Below are positions 9,822 through 19,513 of a stretch of 44,548 bases of DNA, piece after piece; positions within the stretch are counted from its first letter, which is position 1, and every line of letters starts with the position of its first letter. The stretch lies in the NCBI GenBank assembly GCA_964541615.1, contig CAZIRA010000007.1, positions 1-44,548 on the forward strand, read 5' to 3'. This stretch comes from UPXZ01 sp964541615. GTDB lineage: Bacteria; Bacteroidota; Bacteroidia; Bacteroidales; Paludibacteraceae. A model generated the notes under the pieces. The model worked only from the letters and a program-made list of their open reading frames with translations, had not been told where the DNA came from and did not search any database. The position numbers and the translations under genes were made by a program.

Positions 9822-10997
9822 ATGTCAAAAAGAGATTTCTACGAAATATTAGAAGTTGCTAAAACAGCAACAGCAGAGGAAATTAAGAAAGCTTACCGCC
9901 AGAAAGCAATCCAATTTCACCCTGATAAAAATCCGGGCGACAAAGAAGCTGAGGAAAAATTTAAGGAAGCCGCAGAGGCTTACGAAGTTCTGAGCGATCA
10001 GCAGAAACGCCAGCGTTACGACCAATTTGGTCATGCAGGCGTAGGCAGCAGCGCTTCAGGTGGATTTGGAGGTGGAGGAGGTATGAGCATGGAAGATATT
10101 TTTGCTCATTTCGGTGATATTTTCGGGGGCCATTTCGGGGGCGGTGGATTTGGCGGCTTCGGTGGATTTGGTGGTTTCGGAGGAAGCCAGCGCAGCGGAC
10201 AGCGAGTAAGACGCGGTTCGGATTTGCGTGTGAAAGTAAAGCTAAATCTTGCTGAAATTGCCAACGGTGTTGAGAAGAAAATAAAGGTGAAAAAACAAGT
10301 TTCCTGCCAGCACTGTAACGGCTCCGGAGCTGCATCAGGCTCTGAAATGTCAACTTGTACTACCTGTAATGGAAATGGACGGGTAACCCGCGTGCAGCAG
10401 ACCATTCTTGGCCAGATGCAGACTACATCCGAATGTCCGACCTGCCAGGGTGAAGGCAAAATCATTAAAGAAAAATGTACTCACTGCGGTGGCGACGGAG
10501 TTATCAGACAGGACGAAGTCATCAATATCAATATTCCGGCCGGCGTTATGGAAGGCATGCAGCTTTCTGTAAGCGGAAAAGGAAATGCAGCAAAACGAGG
10601 TGGCGTAAATGGCGACTTATTGGTAGTGATTGAAGAAGAAAAGCACCCGGAGTTGATTCGAGATGAAAACGATTTGATTTACAATCTGTTGCTTTCTGTT
10701 CCTGTTGCAACCATTGGTGGATCAGTAGAAGTACCAACGGTAGATGGAAAAGTAAAAGTAAATATTCCTGCCGGAACACAACCTGGAAAAGTACTTCGCC
10801 TTCGTGGAAAGGGACTTCCAAGCGTGAACAGTTATGGAAAAGGAGATTTATTGGTCAATATCGGCGTTTATATCCCTCAAAACTTAACGAGCGAAGAAAA
10901 GCAAACGTTGGAAAAACTGGATAAATCAAATAACTTTAAGCCGAGCTCATCGGCTTCAAAAGGATTTTTCTCACATTTCAGAAATTTATTCGAGTGA
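9822..10997 (+). CDS. dnaJ: DnaJ, Hsp40 co-chaperone
   Basis: DnaJ binds unfolded proteins and stimulates the ATPase of DnaK. The 391-residue protein shows the whole type I layout: an N-terminal J domain with HPD at residues 33-35 (QFHPDKNPG); a Gly/Phe-rich linker (about residues 70-130) with several GGFGGF repeats; a zinc-finger region with four CxxCxGxG modules (CQHCNGSG, CTTCNGNG, CPTCQGEG, CTHCGGDG); and C-terminal substrate-binding domains. Nothing is missing. It is the second gene of the grpE-dnaJ unit and is followed by a stem-loop terminator. Confidence 0.97.
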   Translation: MSKRDFYEILEVAKTATAEEIKKAYRQKAIQFHPDKNPGDKEAEEKFKEAAEAYEVLSDQQKRQRYDQFGHAGVGSSASGGFGGGGGMSMEDIFAHFGDIFGGHFGGGGFGGFGGFGGFGGSQRSGQRVRRGSDLRVKVKLNLAEIANGVEKKIKVKKQVSCQHCNGSGAASGSEMSTCTTCNGNGRVTRVQQTILGQMQTTSECPTCQGEGKIIKEKCTHCGGDGVIRQDEVININIPAGVMEGMQLSVSGKGNAAKRGGVNGDLLVVIEEEKHPELIRDENDLIYNLLLSVPVATIGGSVEVPTVDGKVKVNIPAGTQPGKVLRLRGKGLPSVNSYGKGDLLVNIGVYIPQNLTSEEKQTLEKLDKSNNFKPSSSASKGFFSHFRNLFE

Positions 10998-11150
10998 AAG
11001 TTATTAAATATTTTTAATTTCATTGCCATATTCTGTAATGATATTTAATTATTCTACATCAAAAAAGTTCCGTACTTTTTTACAAAACTTAATTTATATA
11101 TTTCAAACAGCCGTAATCACCTAATTTTTCTGAACATTATTATTAATAAA

Positions 11151-11179
11151 AAAGCAAGTCACCCGACCTGCTTTTTTTT
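11151..11179 (+). terminator. Rho-independent terminator after grpE-dnaJ
   Basis: AAAGCA-A-GTC pairs with GAC-C-TGCTTT across an ACCC loop (one A/C mismatch), followed by a run of eight T. It lies about 150 bp after dnaJ and before the GH84 gene. A-rich bases on the 5' side could let it work in both directions. Confidence 0.7.
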
Positions 11180-11230
11180 ATTCTCCATTTGAATCAGTTA
11201 AGAAAGATAGGTTAAAAAAAAGATTTATAG

Positions 11231-11238
11231 TAATTTTG
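11231..11238 (+). promoter_or_regulatory. Candidate -7 element for the GH84-GH2 operon
   Basis: TAATTTTG matches TAnnTTTG and sits 27 bp before the GH84 start codon, which implies a short leader. No convincing TTTG -33 element is visible at the expected distance. Confidence 0.4.
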
Positions 11239-11265
11239 TAGCTTATCTTAAAAATCACAATAATT

Positions 11266-13485
11266 ATGCATACACGACATTTGTTTTTTGCCGTGCTTTT
11301 CCTTTTTCCTACCCTGATTTTCAGCAGCAATACCCTCACCATCCAACCCACACCGCAATCTGTTGAGATGAAAAGCGGTGAAATTATAAAACCTGCTTCC
11401 GTAAAACTTATCGGTAAAACCAATGCCGATGTGTACGTGGTACAATTACTACAATCTTTCTTTTCCGAAACAACGTCAAAAAAAGATTTTCCGGTTTATA
11501 TCGGCGAACGCGGCAATCGAGATGTGCAACCTTATTCGTCACGCATTCCGGCTCGTGCCGAAGGCTATTATCTTGCAATTGAAAAAGATAAAATAGTAAT
11601 TGCCGGAAACGACAAACGGGGCACATACTACGCTGTGCGCACGTTGCAACAAATTGTGAAGCAATCAGAAAACCTGCCATTGCTCGAAATTACAGATTAC
11701 CCTGACATTACCGCCCGCGGTGTTGTAGAAGGTTTTTATGGAACGCCGTGGAGCTTTGACGACCGACTTAGTCTGTTGGATTTTTTCGGAGAAAACAAGT
11801 TAAACACTTACATTTACGGTCCAAAAGACGATCCCTACCACGGTTTTGGCGAAAAATGGCGTGTGCCTTATCCCGAAAAAGAAGCCCAGGCCATCAAGCA
11901 GTTACTTCAAAAAGCGAAAGACAACCACGTGGATTTTGTGTGGGCCATCCATCCCGGGCGCGACATCAAGTGGAATAACGAAGACCGCGATTTATTGATG
12001 AAGAAATTTGAGTCTATGTACAATCTGGGTGTTCGGGCGTTTGCCGTGTTTTTCGATGATATTTCGGGCGAAGGAACCAACCCCGACAATCAGGCTGAAC
12101 TGCTTAACTACGTGGATGATCACTTTGTGAAAACGAATAAAGATGTCCTTCCGCTTATTCTTTGTCCGACTGAATACAACAAAAGCTGGTCGAACATAGA
12201 GCGCGGATATTTACCCACATTGGGAAAAAAACTCAATTCTTCCATTCACATCATGTGGACGGGCGACCACGTAATCTCCGATATTACCGTGGATGGATTG
12301 GAGTGGATTAACAGCCATATCCGCCGTAAAGCGTATGTATGGTGGAACTTCCCGGTTTCGGACTATGTGCGTGACCACCTGCTTATGGGTCCTGCATACG
12401 GGCTGGATAGTAATGCCGGAAATTTGATGTCGGGTTTTATGACCAATCCCATGGAGCGTGCCGAAGCCTCCAAGATTGCCATTTACGGCGTAGCTGATTA
12501 CTCGTGGAATACCAAAAAATATGAGCCGATGCAGGCTTGGGAGAATGCGATAAAAAATGTGATACCGTCAGATGCTTATGCATTGCGCGTTTTTGCGCAT
12601 CACAATGCTGATTTGGGGCCGAACGGGCATGGTTATCGCCGCGATGAATCGTGGGAATTTAAAGATACCGCCAAGAAATATTTGCAAAACCTGCGCAACA
12701 ACACATCCGATTTGAACAATACGCTGAAAGTTCAGGAAGAATTTGCCAATATTCTTTTTGCTTCCAGTGTTTTATCGGGCAATATCGACAATCCCGCTCT
12801 GATAAAAGAAATTACACCCTGGCTCAAACAGTTCCGTTTGTTGGGCGAAAGCGGTTTGTTGGCTTTGTCACTGGAACAAGCGTTTAACAGTAAAAACAAA
12901 TCACGATTCGATACGCTTTACGGCTACATGAAACAGTTGAAAGAGCAAATGCACCAAATAAGCACTACGCTGAATCAAAATCCGTATCAACCAGGTGTGA
13001 AAACCGGAAGTTTAGTGCTCGAACCGCTGATTGACAGCACATTGCTTATTCTTGCCGACCGATATGCTGAAACTTACGGCGTTATGCTTCCGCGACTGGC
13101 AGAATACACGCCTCACCTTCTATATACCAATATCGAGCAGGTAAAAAATGCTCCCGTTCGGTTTTTGAGAAAAAATATCACGATAAATCCTGTGCTGGAA
13201 GTAGTAAAAATCCCTGCAAACGGCTACATTGGCTTAGAATTAGTTCCGGCGCAGAAAATCTTTAATACCCGACTGAATACCGGATTGGAGCATTTCCCAC
13301 CGTGGATTGCAGTACAGCTTTCTGCCGACGGCACAAACTGGGAAACATACGAAGGTAAACCCAACAATCAACACATTTGGATAGGTGGGAAAACCGAAAA
13401 AGCTTATCATTTTATCCGATTCATCAATACATCCATAGATGAGCAGGAGATGTATTTGCGTCAGTTTGAGGTAAAAGTTGAATAA
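11266..13485 (+). CDS. Secreted GH84 beta-N-acetylglucosaminidase (O-GlcNAcase-like)
   Basis: GH84 enzymes remove terminal beta-linked GlcNAc by substrate-assisted catalysis. The 739-residue product has a hydrophobic signal peptide (residues 1 to about 20), then a GH20b-like N-terminal domain. The catalytic barrel opens with RGVVEGFYGTPWS near residue 150 and carries the family's paired catalytic aspartates in FAVFFDDISGEGT (Asp264-Asp265, matching the Asp-Asp pair of the Bacteroides enzyme). A helical region follows. The C-terminal part ends in a beta-sandwich-like segment (PPWIAVQLSADGTNWETYEG) resembling a discoidin/F5-8C fold. The GH2 gene starts 45 bp downstream, so the two are probably an operon for trimming N-acetylglucosamine- and galactose-containing glycans outside the cytoplasm. 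Natural substrates cannot be fixed from sequence. Confidence 0.92.
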   Translation: MHTRHLFFAVLFLFPTLIFSSNTLTIQPTPQSVEMKSGEIIKPASVKLIGKTNADVYVVQLLQSFFSETTSKKDFPVYIGERGNRDVQPYSSRIPARAEGYYLAIEKDKIVIAGNDKRGTYYAVRTLQQIVKQSENLPLLEITDYPDITARGVVEGFYGTPWSFDDRLSLLDFFGENKLNTYIYGPKDDPYHGFGEKWRVPYPEKEAQAIKQLLQKAKDNHVDFVWAIHPGRDIKWNNEDRDLLMKKFESMYNLGVRAFAVFFDDISGEGTNPDNQAELLNYVDDHFVKTNKDVLPLILCPTEYNKSWSNIERGYLPTLGKKLNSSIHIMWTGDHVISDITVDGLEWINSHIRRKAYVWWNFPVSDYVRDHLLMGPAYGLDSNAGNLMSGFMTNPMERAEASKIAIYGVADYSWNTKKYEPMQAWENAIKNVIPSDAYALRVFAHHNADLGPNGHGYRRDESWEFKDTAKKYLQNLRNNTSDLNNTLKVQEEFANILFASSVLSGNIDNPALIKEITPWLKQFRLLGESGLLALSLEQAFNSKNKSRFDTLYGYMKQLKEQMHQISTTLNQNPYQPGVKTGSLVLEPLIDSTLLILADRYAETYGVMLPRLAEYTPHLLYTNIEQVKNAPVRFLRKNITINPVLEVVKIPANGYIGLELVPAQKIFNTRLNTGLEHFPPWIAVQLSADGTNWETYEGKPNNQHIWIGGKTEKAYHFIRFINTSIDEQEMYLRQFEVKVE

Positions 13486-13530
13486 TTGTAAATCTAAAAA
13501 TCGCAAATCAAATAATACATTAAAGTCAAA

Positions 13531-16500
13531 ATGCTACAAATCAAAAAAAGAATCAACTTACTTGTCATTAGCTCACTGTTGCTTGGAAACTTGTTTATTT
13601 TCGCTCAAAAGGATATGCTGAGCGGATTCCGCTATGCCAATGAGCAGGCACCTTCCGGCAAAGAGTGGGAATCACCTGAAAATCTGGCGCTCAACAAAGA
13701 GCAGCCGCGTGCTTATTTCTTTTCCTTTGAAAACAAAGAAAGCGCCCGCAAAGTACTTCCTGAAAACTCCGCTTATTGGAAATCTTTAGACGGAACGTGG
13801 AAATTCAACTGGGTAAAACATCCCGACGAACGTCCCGTGGATTTTTACAAACCGGAATACAACGTAAATGGATGGGAAAATATTCCTGTACCCGTAAGCT
13901 GGAATATCCATGGCATACAAAAAGATGGTTCGCTGAAATACGGTGTGCCCATTTATGTCAATCAACCGGTAATTTTCCAGCACAAAGTGGCTGTAGACGA
14001 CTGGCGCGGTGGCGTAATGCGTACACCACCAGCAAATTGGACAACATACGAATACCGCAACGAAGTCGGTTCGTTCCGTCGTGATTTTACTGTTCCGCAG
14101 GAGTGGGACGGGCGTCAGGTGTTCCTGAGTTTCGACGGTGTGGATAGCTTTTTTTACCTGTGGATTAACGGTCAGTACGTAGGTTTCTCCAAAAATTCAC
14201 GCAACGCGGCCCGTTTCGACATCACCAGACACCTGCAAAAAGGCAACAATACGATAGCCGTGGAAGTTTATCGCAGCAGCGATGCGTCATTTCTGGAAGC
14301 ACAGGATATGTTTCGCCTGCCCGGAATTTTTCGTACAGTGGCCATTTATTCCACTCCTAAAACGCATATCCGTGACATTCAGGTAATTCCGGCATATAAA
14401 TCCGGAAATGGTCAGTTGGACGTAACTGTGAATTTGCGCAATCTTGATAAGAAAAAAGTAAACATCAGTCAATATAAGGTGAAATATTCACTTTTCGAAA
14501 ACGAACTCTATTCCGACCAAAACAAATATGTAACGGGTTATGAAATGGCTTTTTTGCCCACAAAGGAAAAAGTGCAAATCAATCCCGGAAAAACCTACAC
14601 AGGAAAGAAACAGGAATTAAAATTTGAAAACATAAAACCCTGGTCTGCCGAAACACCCAACCGCTACACATTGGTGGTGGAATTATTGGATAAGAAAGGT
14701 CGTGTGGTGGAAACTGTTTCAACTTACACCGGTTTCCGATCGGTGGAAATCCGCGATACCAAAGCCGAAGATGATGAATTCGGACTGGCGGGACGCTATT
14801 ATTATATCAACGATATGGCGGTAAAATTGAAAGGGGTGAACCGCCACGAAACCAATCCTTCGACCGGAAAAGTGGTTTCTCGCAAGCAAATGGAAGAAGA
14901 AGTGATGCTGATGAAACGTGCCAATATCAACCACGTACGAAACGCTCACTACCCCGACGATCCTTACTGGTACTACCTTTGCGATAAATACGGAATTTAC
15001 CTCGAAGACGAAGCCAACATCGAATCGCATCAGTATTATTACGGTGCAGCTTCACTTTCGCATCCGGTGGAGTGGAAAGATGCACACGTGGCTCGTGTAA
15101 TGGAAATGGTTCACAGCACCATTAACAATCCTTCGGTGGTAATCTGGTCGCTCGGTAACGAAGCCGGACCCGGGAAAAACTTTGTGTCGGCCTACGATGC
15201 ACTCAAAAAAGTGGATGTTTCACGCCCGGTTCAGTACGAGAGAAACAATGACATTGTAGATATGGGCTCCAATCAATACCCGTCTATAGCCTGGATGCAG
15301 GGTGCCGTGAAGGGAAATTACAACATCAAATATCCCTTCCACGTATCCGAGTACGCTCACTCCATGGGAAATGCCTGCGGAAATCTGGTGGATTACTGGG
15401 AAGCCATCGAAAGCACCAATTTCTTTATGGGCGGAGCCATCTGGGACTGGATTGACCAATCCATGTACAGTTACGACCCTGCTACCGGAACGAAATACCT
15501 GGCGTATGGAGGCGATTTTGGCGACACGCCCAACGACGGTCAGTTTGTGATGAACGGCCTTATTTTCGCCGATATGGAACCAAAACCGCAATATTACGAA
15601 GTGAAAAAAGTGTATCAGCACATCGGCCTGAAAGCGGTGGACGTGGAACGTGGAGAATTTGAGATTTTCAATAAATATTATTTCAAAAATCTGAACGATT
15701 ACGAAGTAAAATGGGCAGTTTACGAGGACGGAAAAGAAGTTCAGAGCGGACGAGTGGATGCCGGACAAATCCTGGCTCGTCAGAAGAAGACCGTGAAGTT
15801 GCCGTATAACTATGCTTCGCTTCGCAAAGATGCCGAGCATTTTGTGAAATTCCAGTTCCTGCTGAAAAACGATGAACCCTGGGCTAAAAAAGGGTATGTG
15901 CAAGCCGAGGAACAAATCGCACTAAAGCAGGCAATTCGTCCTTCCATTGCCGAAGTTGTGAAAGCAAACACAACGAAACCGACCTGGAAAGAATCGGCTG
16001 ACAAATCATTTATTGAAGTAAGAGGTGAAGAATTTATAATGAATTTCGATACCAAAACCGGAACGATTTACAACCTCACTTACGGCAACCAAACCGTAAT
16101 TGCCGACGGTAGCGGCCCGAAATTAAATGCTTTGCGTGCATTTGTAAACAACGACAACTGGCTGTACGAAAGCTGGTATCAGAACGGATTGCACAACCTG
16201 CAACACAAAGCACAAAATTACCGCGTGAGTCAAGCTCCCGACGGAACTGTTACCGTGGCATTTGAAGTAACTTCGCAAGCACCCAACGCGGCCCGTATCA
16301 CGGGCGGCTGGTCATCCGGCAAAAATAAAGTGGAGGAACTGACTGATACGCCGTTTGGAGCGAACGATTTCAGATTTACGACGCAGCAAATTTTCACCGT
16401 TTACACTGACGGTTCGGTAGAATTGCAAGCCAGCATCACATCCAACAAACCCAAACTGATACTTCCACGCCTGGGATATATGATGCAAGTGCCGCAAAAA

Positions 16501-17589
16501 TACGGCAACTTTACCTATTACGGTCGCGGCCCGATTGACAACTACAACGACCGCAAAACCGGACAGTTTATCGAGCAATTCTGCAGCACGCCGAAAGATG
16601 AGTTTGTAAATTTCCCTAAACCGCAGGACATGGGCAACCACGAAGAAGTTCGCTGGGCAGCACTGACTGATAACGGAGGCAATGGTGCTGTTTTTGTAGC
16701 GCAAAATGTGATGTCGGTTTCCGCACTGCAATACTCCCCGCTCCAACTCACGCTTGCACCGCATATCTACGAATTGCCGAAGGCGAAAGATACTTATCTG
16801 ATTCTGGATGCGGGCGTAACCGGGCTGGGCGGATACAGTTGCGGACAGGGCGGACCGCTTGAAAAAGACCGTATTCTGTCTGATTACCACGACTTTGGAT
16901 TTATTATTCGTCCTGCGGGCAAAAATTTGGCCGAAACAGCCAACGTTTCCACAGCCGGTGAAGTGCCGATTTCCATCATTCGCGATGCCAAAGGAAAAGT
17001 GGAAATCTTGGCAAGCCGCAATCAGCAAGATATTGTTTATACATTAAATAAAGCCAAAAAAGAAAGTTCGTACTTTATGCCGCTGCAACTGCGTGAAGGC
17101 GGAACGGTAACTGCCTGGTTCAAAGGCAATCCGAATACAAAAACAACGGCAGTATTTGATAAAATCTTAACTGTGCAGCTGGAAGTGGTTTCTGCAAGTA
17201 GTGTGGAGCCCGGTTCAGGCGATGCTGCTCACCTGGTAGATGGAGATCCTACCACTATTTGGCACACCATGTATTCGGTTACTGTGGCAAAACATCCGCA
17301 TTGGGTGGATTTTGATATGGGCAATGAAAAAACGCTGAAAGGCTTCACTTACCTGCCACGCCAGAATGGCACCAACGGAAACGTGAAAGATTACACGCTG
17401 CAAGTGAGCACCGACGGGAAAACCTGGTCGGAACCGGTTGCGAAAGGTACATTTGACCGTTCCGGTAACGAAAAAATAGTAATGCTCGACAAATCTGTAA
17501 AAGCTCGCTATGTGCGTTTTACAGCCCTGAGTGAAGTAACCGGCGCCGACTTTGCCGGTGGAGCAGAATTTGGAGTGATTGCAGAATAG
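13531..17589 (+). CDS. Secreted GH2 beta-galactosidase with C-terminal F5/8-type (CBM32-like) domain
   Basis: This 1352-residue protein is a LacZ-type GH2 enzyme, longer than the roughly 1020-residue E. coli protein. A signal peptide ends near FIFAQ. Then come the sugar-binding jelly-roll domain (PVSWNIHGI to AIYSTPKTHIRD), an immunoglobulin-like domain, and the TIM barrel. The barrel has the acid/base Glu544 in WSLGNEAGPG and the nucleophile Glu607 in HVSEYAHSMGN. A beta-galactosidase small-chain domain occupies about residues 830-1110. The extra C-terminal part includes a discoidin-like domain (about 1215-1350; HLVDGDPTTIWHT, HWVDFDMG, VKARYVRFTA) that probably binds carbohydrate. It shares an operon with the GH84 gene. 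beta-galactosidase is the likeliest activity, but other GH2 exo-activities are possible. Confidence 0.9.
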   Translation: MLQIKKRINLLVISSLLLGNLFIFAQKDMLSGFRYANEQAPSGKEWESPENLALNKEQPRAYFFSFENKESARKVLPENSAYWKSLDGTWKFNWVKHPDERPVDFYKPEYNVNGWENIPVPVSWNIHGIQKDGSLKYGVPIYVNQPVIFQHKVAVDDWRGGVMRTPPANWTTYEYRNEVGSFRRDFTVPQEWDGRQVFLSFDGVDSFFYLWINGQYVGFSKNSRNAARFDITRHLQKGNNTIAVEVYRSSDASFLEAQDMFRLPGIFRTVAIYSTPKTHIRDIQVIPAYKSGNGQLDVTVNLRNLDKKKVNISQYKVKYSLFENELYSDQNKYVTGYEMAFLPTKEKVQINPGKTYTGKKQELKFENIKPWSAETPNRYTLVVELLDKKGRVVETVSTYTGFRSVEIRDTKAEDDEFGLAGRYYYINDMAVKLKGVNRHETNPSTGKVVSRKQMEEEVMLMKRANINHVRNAHYPDDPYWYYLCDKYGIYLEDEANIESHQYYYGAASLSHPVEWKDAHVARVMEMVHSTINNPSVVIWSLGNEAGPGKNFVSAYDALKKVDVSRPVQYERNNDIVDMGSNQYPSIAWMQGAVKGNYNIKYPFHVSEYAHSMGNACGNLVDYWEAIESTNFFMGGAIWDWIDQSMYSYDPATGTKYLAYGGDFGDTPNDGQFVMNGLIFADMEPKPQYYEVKKVYQHIGLKAVDVERGEFEIFNKYYFKNLNDYEVKWAVYEDGKEVQSGRVDAGQILARQKKTVKLPYNYASLRKDAEHFVKFQFLLKNDEPWAKKGYVQAEEQIALKQAIRPSIAEVVKANTTKPTWKESADKSFIEVRGEEFIMNFDTKTGTIYNLTYGNQTVIADGSGPKLNALRAFVNNDNWLYESWYQNGLHNLQHKAQNYRVSQAPDGTVTVAFEVTSQAPNAARITGGWSSGKNKVEELTDTPFGANDFRFTTQQIFTVYTDGSVELQASITSNKPKLILPRLGYMMQVPQKYGNFTYYGRGPIDNYNDRKTGQFIEQFCSTPKDEFVNFPKPQDMGNHEEVRWAALTDNGGNGAVFVAQNVMSVSALQYSPLQLTLAPHIYELPKAKDTYLILDAGVTGLGGYSCGQGGPLEKDRILSDYHDFGFIIRPAGKNLAETANVSTAGEVPISIIRDAKGKVEILASRNQQDIVYTLNKAKKESSYFMPLQLREGGTVTAWFKGNPNTKTTAVFDKILTVQLEVVSASSVEPGSGDAAHLVDGDPTTIWHTMYSVTVAKHPHWVDFDMGNEKTLKGFTYLPRQNGTNGNVKDYTLQVSTDGKTWSEPVAKGTFDRSGNEKIVMLDKSVKARYVRFTALSEVTGADFAGGAEFGVIAE

Positions 17590-17626
17590 TACCTATATCC
17601 GATAAGCCCTTTTTACTTTAATAATT

Positions 17627-17667
17627 ATCCCGCAACAAGCATTTACGTGTTTTGCGGGATTTTTATT
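17627..17667 (+). terminator. Terminator of the GH84-GH2 operon
   Basis: ATCCCGCAA (17627-17635) and TTGCGGGAT (17652-17660) form a perfect 9-bp stem, extended by ACA/TGT inside, followed by a T-rich tract. It is 38 bp after the GH2 stop codon. Confidence 0.85.
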
Positions 17668-17801
17668 TGATGGAATTACAAGTACAAATTAGCCATCAAT
17701 TGAAATTGAACATCGACTTCCGGTTTTTAACACCATCAATAATAGAAATTTAAAACTACTTTTTAATCCCAACCGATAGAGGACACAGCTATATGAAAGC
17801 G

Positions 17802-17842
17802 AAAAAAAAGCAGCAGTTACTCTGTAAGTAACTACTGCTTTT
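17802..17842 (-). terminator. Terminator of ahcY
   Basis: AAAGCAG-C-AGTTACT pairs with AGTAACT-A-CTGCTTT around a short loop. Read on the minus strand it ends in a run of eight T, so it terminates ahcY, whose stop is 35 bp away. Outer 10-bp arms CCCAACCGAT (17768-17777) and ATCGGTTGGG (17853-17862) flank it and could form a larger nested structure. Confidence 0.8.
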
Positions 17843-17876
17843 ATACGTTTCAATCGGTTGGGGAACGATTATGCTA

Positions 17877-19295
17877 TTAATACCTGTAATGCTCAGGTTT
17901 GAATGGTCCGTTTTCATTTACGCCGATGTAGGCAGCTTGTTCAGGAGTCAGGTTAGTGAGTTTCACTCCCAGCTGATCCAGGTGTAGACGAGCTACTTCT
18001 TCATCCAGGTGTTTTGGAAGACGGTACACGTCCACTTCATAATTTTTGGTGTAAAGTTCGATTTGAGCCAAAGTTTGATTGGTAAAAGAATTACTCATTA
18101 CAAACGAAGGGTGCCCGGTAGCACATCCCAAATTCACCAAACGACCATCAGCAAGCAGAATAATGCTGTTTCCGCCAGGGAAAGTATATTTATCCACCTG
18201 TGGTTTGATATTCACATGCTGAATTCCAGTGAATTTTTTCAATTTATCTACCTGAATTTCATTGTCGAAGTGACCGATGTTGCACACGATAGCACCGTCT
18301 TTCATTTTTTCCATGTGATCTATGCGGATGATGTCTTTATTACCGGTTGTGGTTACAAATACATTTCCTTCTGCCAGCGTATCTTCCACAGTCACCACTT
18401 CAAATCCTTCCATAGCAGCCTGCAAAGCACATATCGGATCAATTTCTGTAACCATTACACGGGCGCCATAAGCACGCATTGACATGGCACAACCTTTACC
18501 CACATCACCGTAACCACACACTACAACTACTTTTCCGGCCAGCATAATGTCAGTAGCACGTTTGATTCCGTCGGCCAGCGACTCACGGCAACCGTACAGA
18601 TTATCGAATTTTGACTTGGTCACAGAATCGTTAACGTTGAATGCCGGGAAAAGCAGCGATCCTTCTTCCTGCATCTGATAAAGACGGTGAACACCGGTTG
18701 TAGTTTCTTCCGAAACACCACGGATTTCCGGTGCCATACGACTCCAAACAGAGCTGTCATTTTTCAGTACATCTTTAAGGATATTGTACAATTCCTGTTC
18801 GTCTTCGCCATCTGCTTTCTTATCAAGAACAGAGGCATCTTTTTCAGCTTTTACACCTACGTGAATCATCATTGTAGCGTCGCCACCGTCATCCACAATC
18901 ACAGTTGGTCCTTTATTTCCTTCAAATGTCAATGCTTGCAGCGTACACCACCAATATTCAGCCAGCGTCTCGCCTTTCCAGGCAAAAACCGGTACTCCTG
19001 CAGCTGCAACAGCAGCAGCAGCATGATCTTGCGTGGAGTAAATATTACAGCTTGCCCATCGCACTTCTGCGCCAAGTTCTACTAGCGTTTCGATCAGTAC
19101 AGCTGTCTGTATGGTCATATGAAGCGAACCCATGATGCGAGCTCCTTTCAGCGGTTTTGTCAGGCCGTATTTTGCACGAAGTGCCATCAAGCCTGGCATT
19201 TCTTTTTCGGCCAGTTCTATTTCCTTACGGCCGTAGTCAGCCTGCAATATATCAGCCACTTTGTAAGGGAGATTTGAAAATAATTCTAAGTTCAT
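17877..19295 (-). CDS. ahcY: Adenosylhomocysteinase (S-adenosylhomocysteine hydrolase)
   Basis: AhcY reversibly splits S-adenosylhomocysteine into adenosine and homocysteine with tightly bound NAD. It removes the product inhibitor of SAM-dependent methyltransferases and returns homocysteine to methionine synthesis. The 472 residues match the bacterial family. Visible hallmarks are the N-terminal substrate region (GARIMGSLHMTIQTAVLIETL), the NAD-binding GYGDVGKGCA, the NIGHFDNEIQVD segment, and the conserved end PFKPEHYRY. It is monocistronic by appearance, with its own terminator downstream and a leader of about 95 bases upstream. It is convergent with the glycosidase operon. Confidence 0.97.
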   Translation of the reverse strand: MNLELFSNLPYKVADILQADYGRKEIELAEKEMPGLMALRAKYGLTKPLKGARIMGSLHMTIQTAVLIETLVELGAEVRWASCNIYSTQDHAAAAVAAAGVPVFAWKGETLAEYWWCTLQALTFEGNKGPTVIVDDGGDATMMIHVGVKAEKDASVLDKKADGEDEQELYNILKDVLKNDSSVWSRMAPEIRGVSEETTTGVHRLYQMQEEGSLLFPAFNVNDSVTKSKFDNLYGCRESLADGIKRATDIMLAGKVVVVCGYGDVGKGCAMSMRAYGARVMVTEIDPICALQAAMEGFEVVTVEDTLAEGNVFVTTTGNKDIIRIDHMEKMKDGAIVCNIGHFDNEIQVDKLKKFTGIQHVNIKPQVDKYTFPGGNSIILLADGRLVNLGCATGHPSFVMSNSFTNQTLAQIELYTKNYEVDVYRLPKHLDEEVARLHLDQLGVKLTNLTPEQAAYIGVNENGPFKPEHYRY

Positions 19296-19397
19296 ATTTC
19301 TGAATACATTTTTTTTAAGACAATAAACTATCTGAGCGCTTCGCTGATAGAATTAATACTAACAAATTGCTAATTTCTAATTTCAATTTTGGGAATG

Positions 19398-19405
19398 CAA
19401 AGGTA
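19398..19405 (-). promoter_or_regulatory. Candidate ahcY promoter (-7) and structured leader
   Basis: On the minus strand TACCTTTG (then CA) is a good -7 element, with TTTC 20 bp upstream as a weak -33. The implied transcript has a leader of about 95 bases containing an interrupted hairpin at 19328-19350 (CTATC/GATAG outside, AGCG/CGCT inside, CTT loop, two-base bulge). Given the gene's substrate a metabolite-sensing leader is imaginable, but no known SAH or SAM riboswitch pattern was recognised. Confidence 0.45.
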
Positions 19406-19441
19406 GTGTATTTTTACGGTTTATCGAAATGAAGCAAGTAC

Positions 19442-19467
19442 AAAAAAAGCTGCCGGGGTTCGGCAAC
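19442..19467 (-). terminator. Terminator of the zwf-pgl operon
   Basis: On the minus strand GTTGCCG pairs with CGGCAGC (one T-G pair) around AACCC, followed by seven T. It lies just downstream of the pgl stop codon and upstream of the ahcY promoter. Confidence 0.8.
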
Positions 19468-19513
19468 TTCTTGATTGTTTTGTTTATAGAAAATTGAATT
19501 ATCAGAGATTATT

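Noticed and set aside
15220..17028. Long open frames on the minus strand inside the GH2 gene (231 and 238 codons)
   Set aside because: They are antisense to a fully supported enzyme, have hydrophobic/aromatic-biased composition typical of antisense frames, and match no family.
18009..19085. Plus-strand open frames (157 and 132 codons) within ahcY
   Set aside because: Antisense shadows of a conserved housekeeping gene with no promoter or family signal.
19328..19350. SAH or SAM riboswitch before ahcY
   Set aside because: Only a single interrupted hairpin is visible; the conserved cores of known SAM/SAH riboswitch classes were not recognised.
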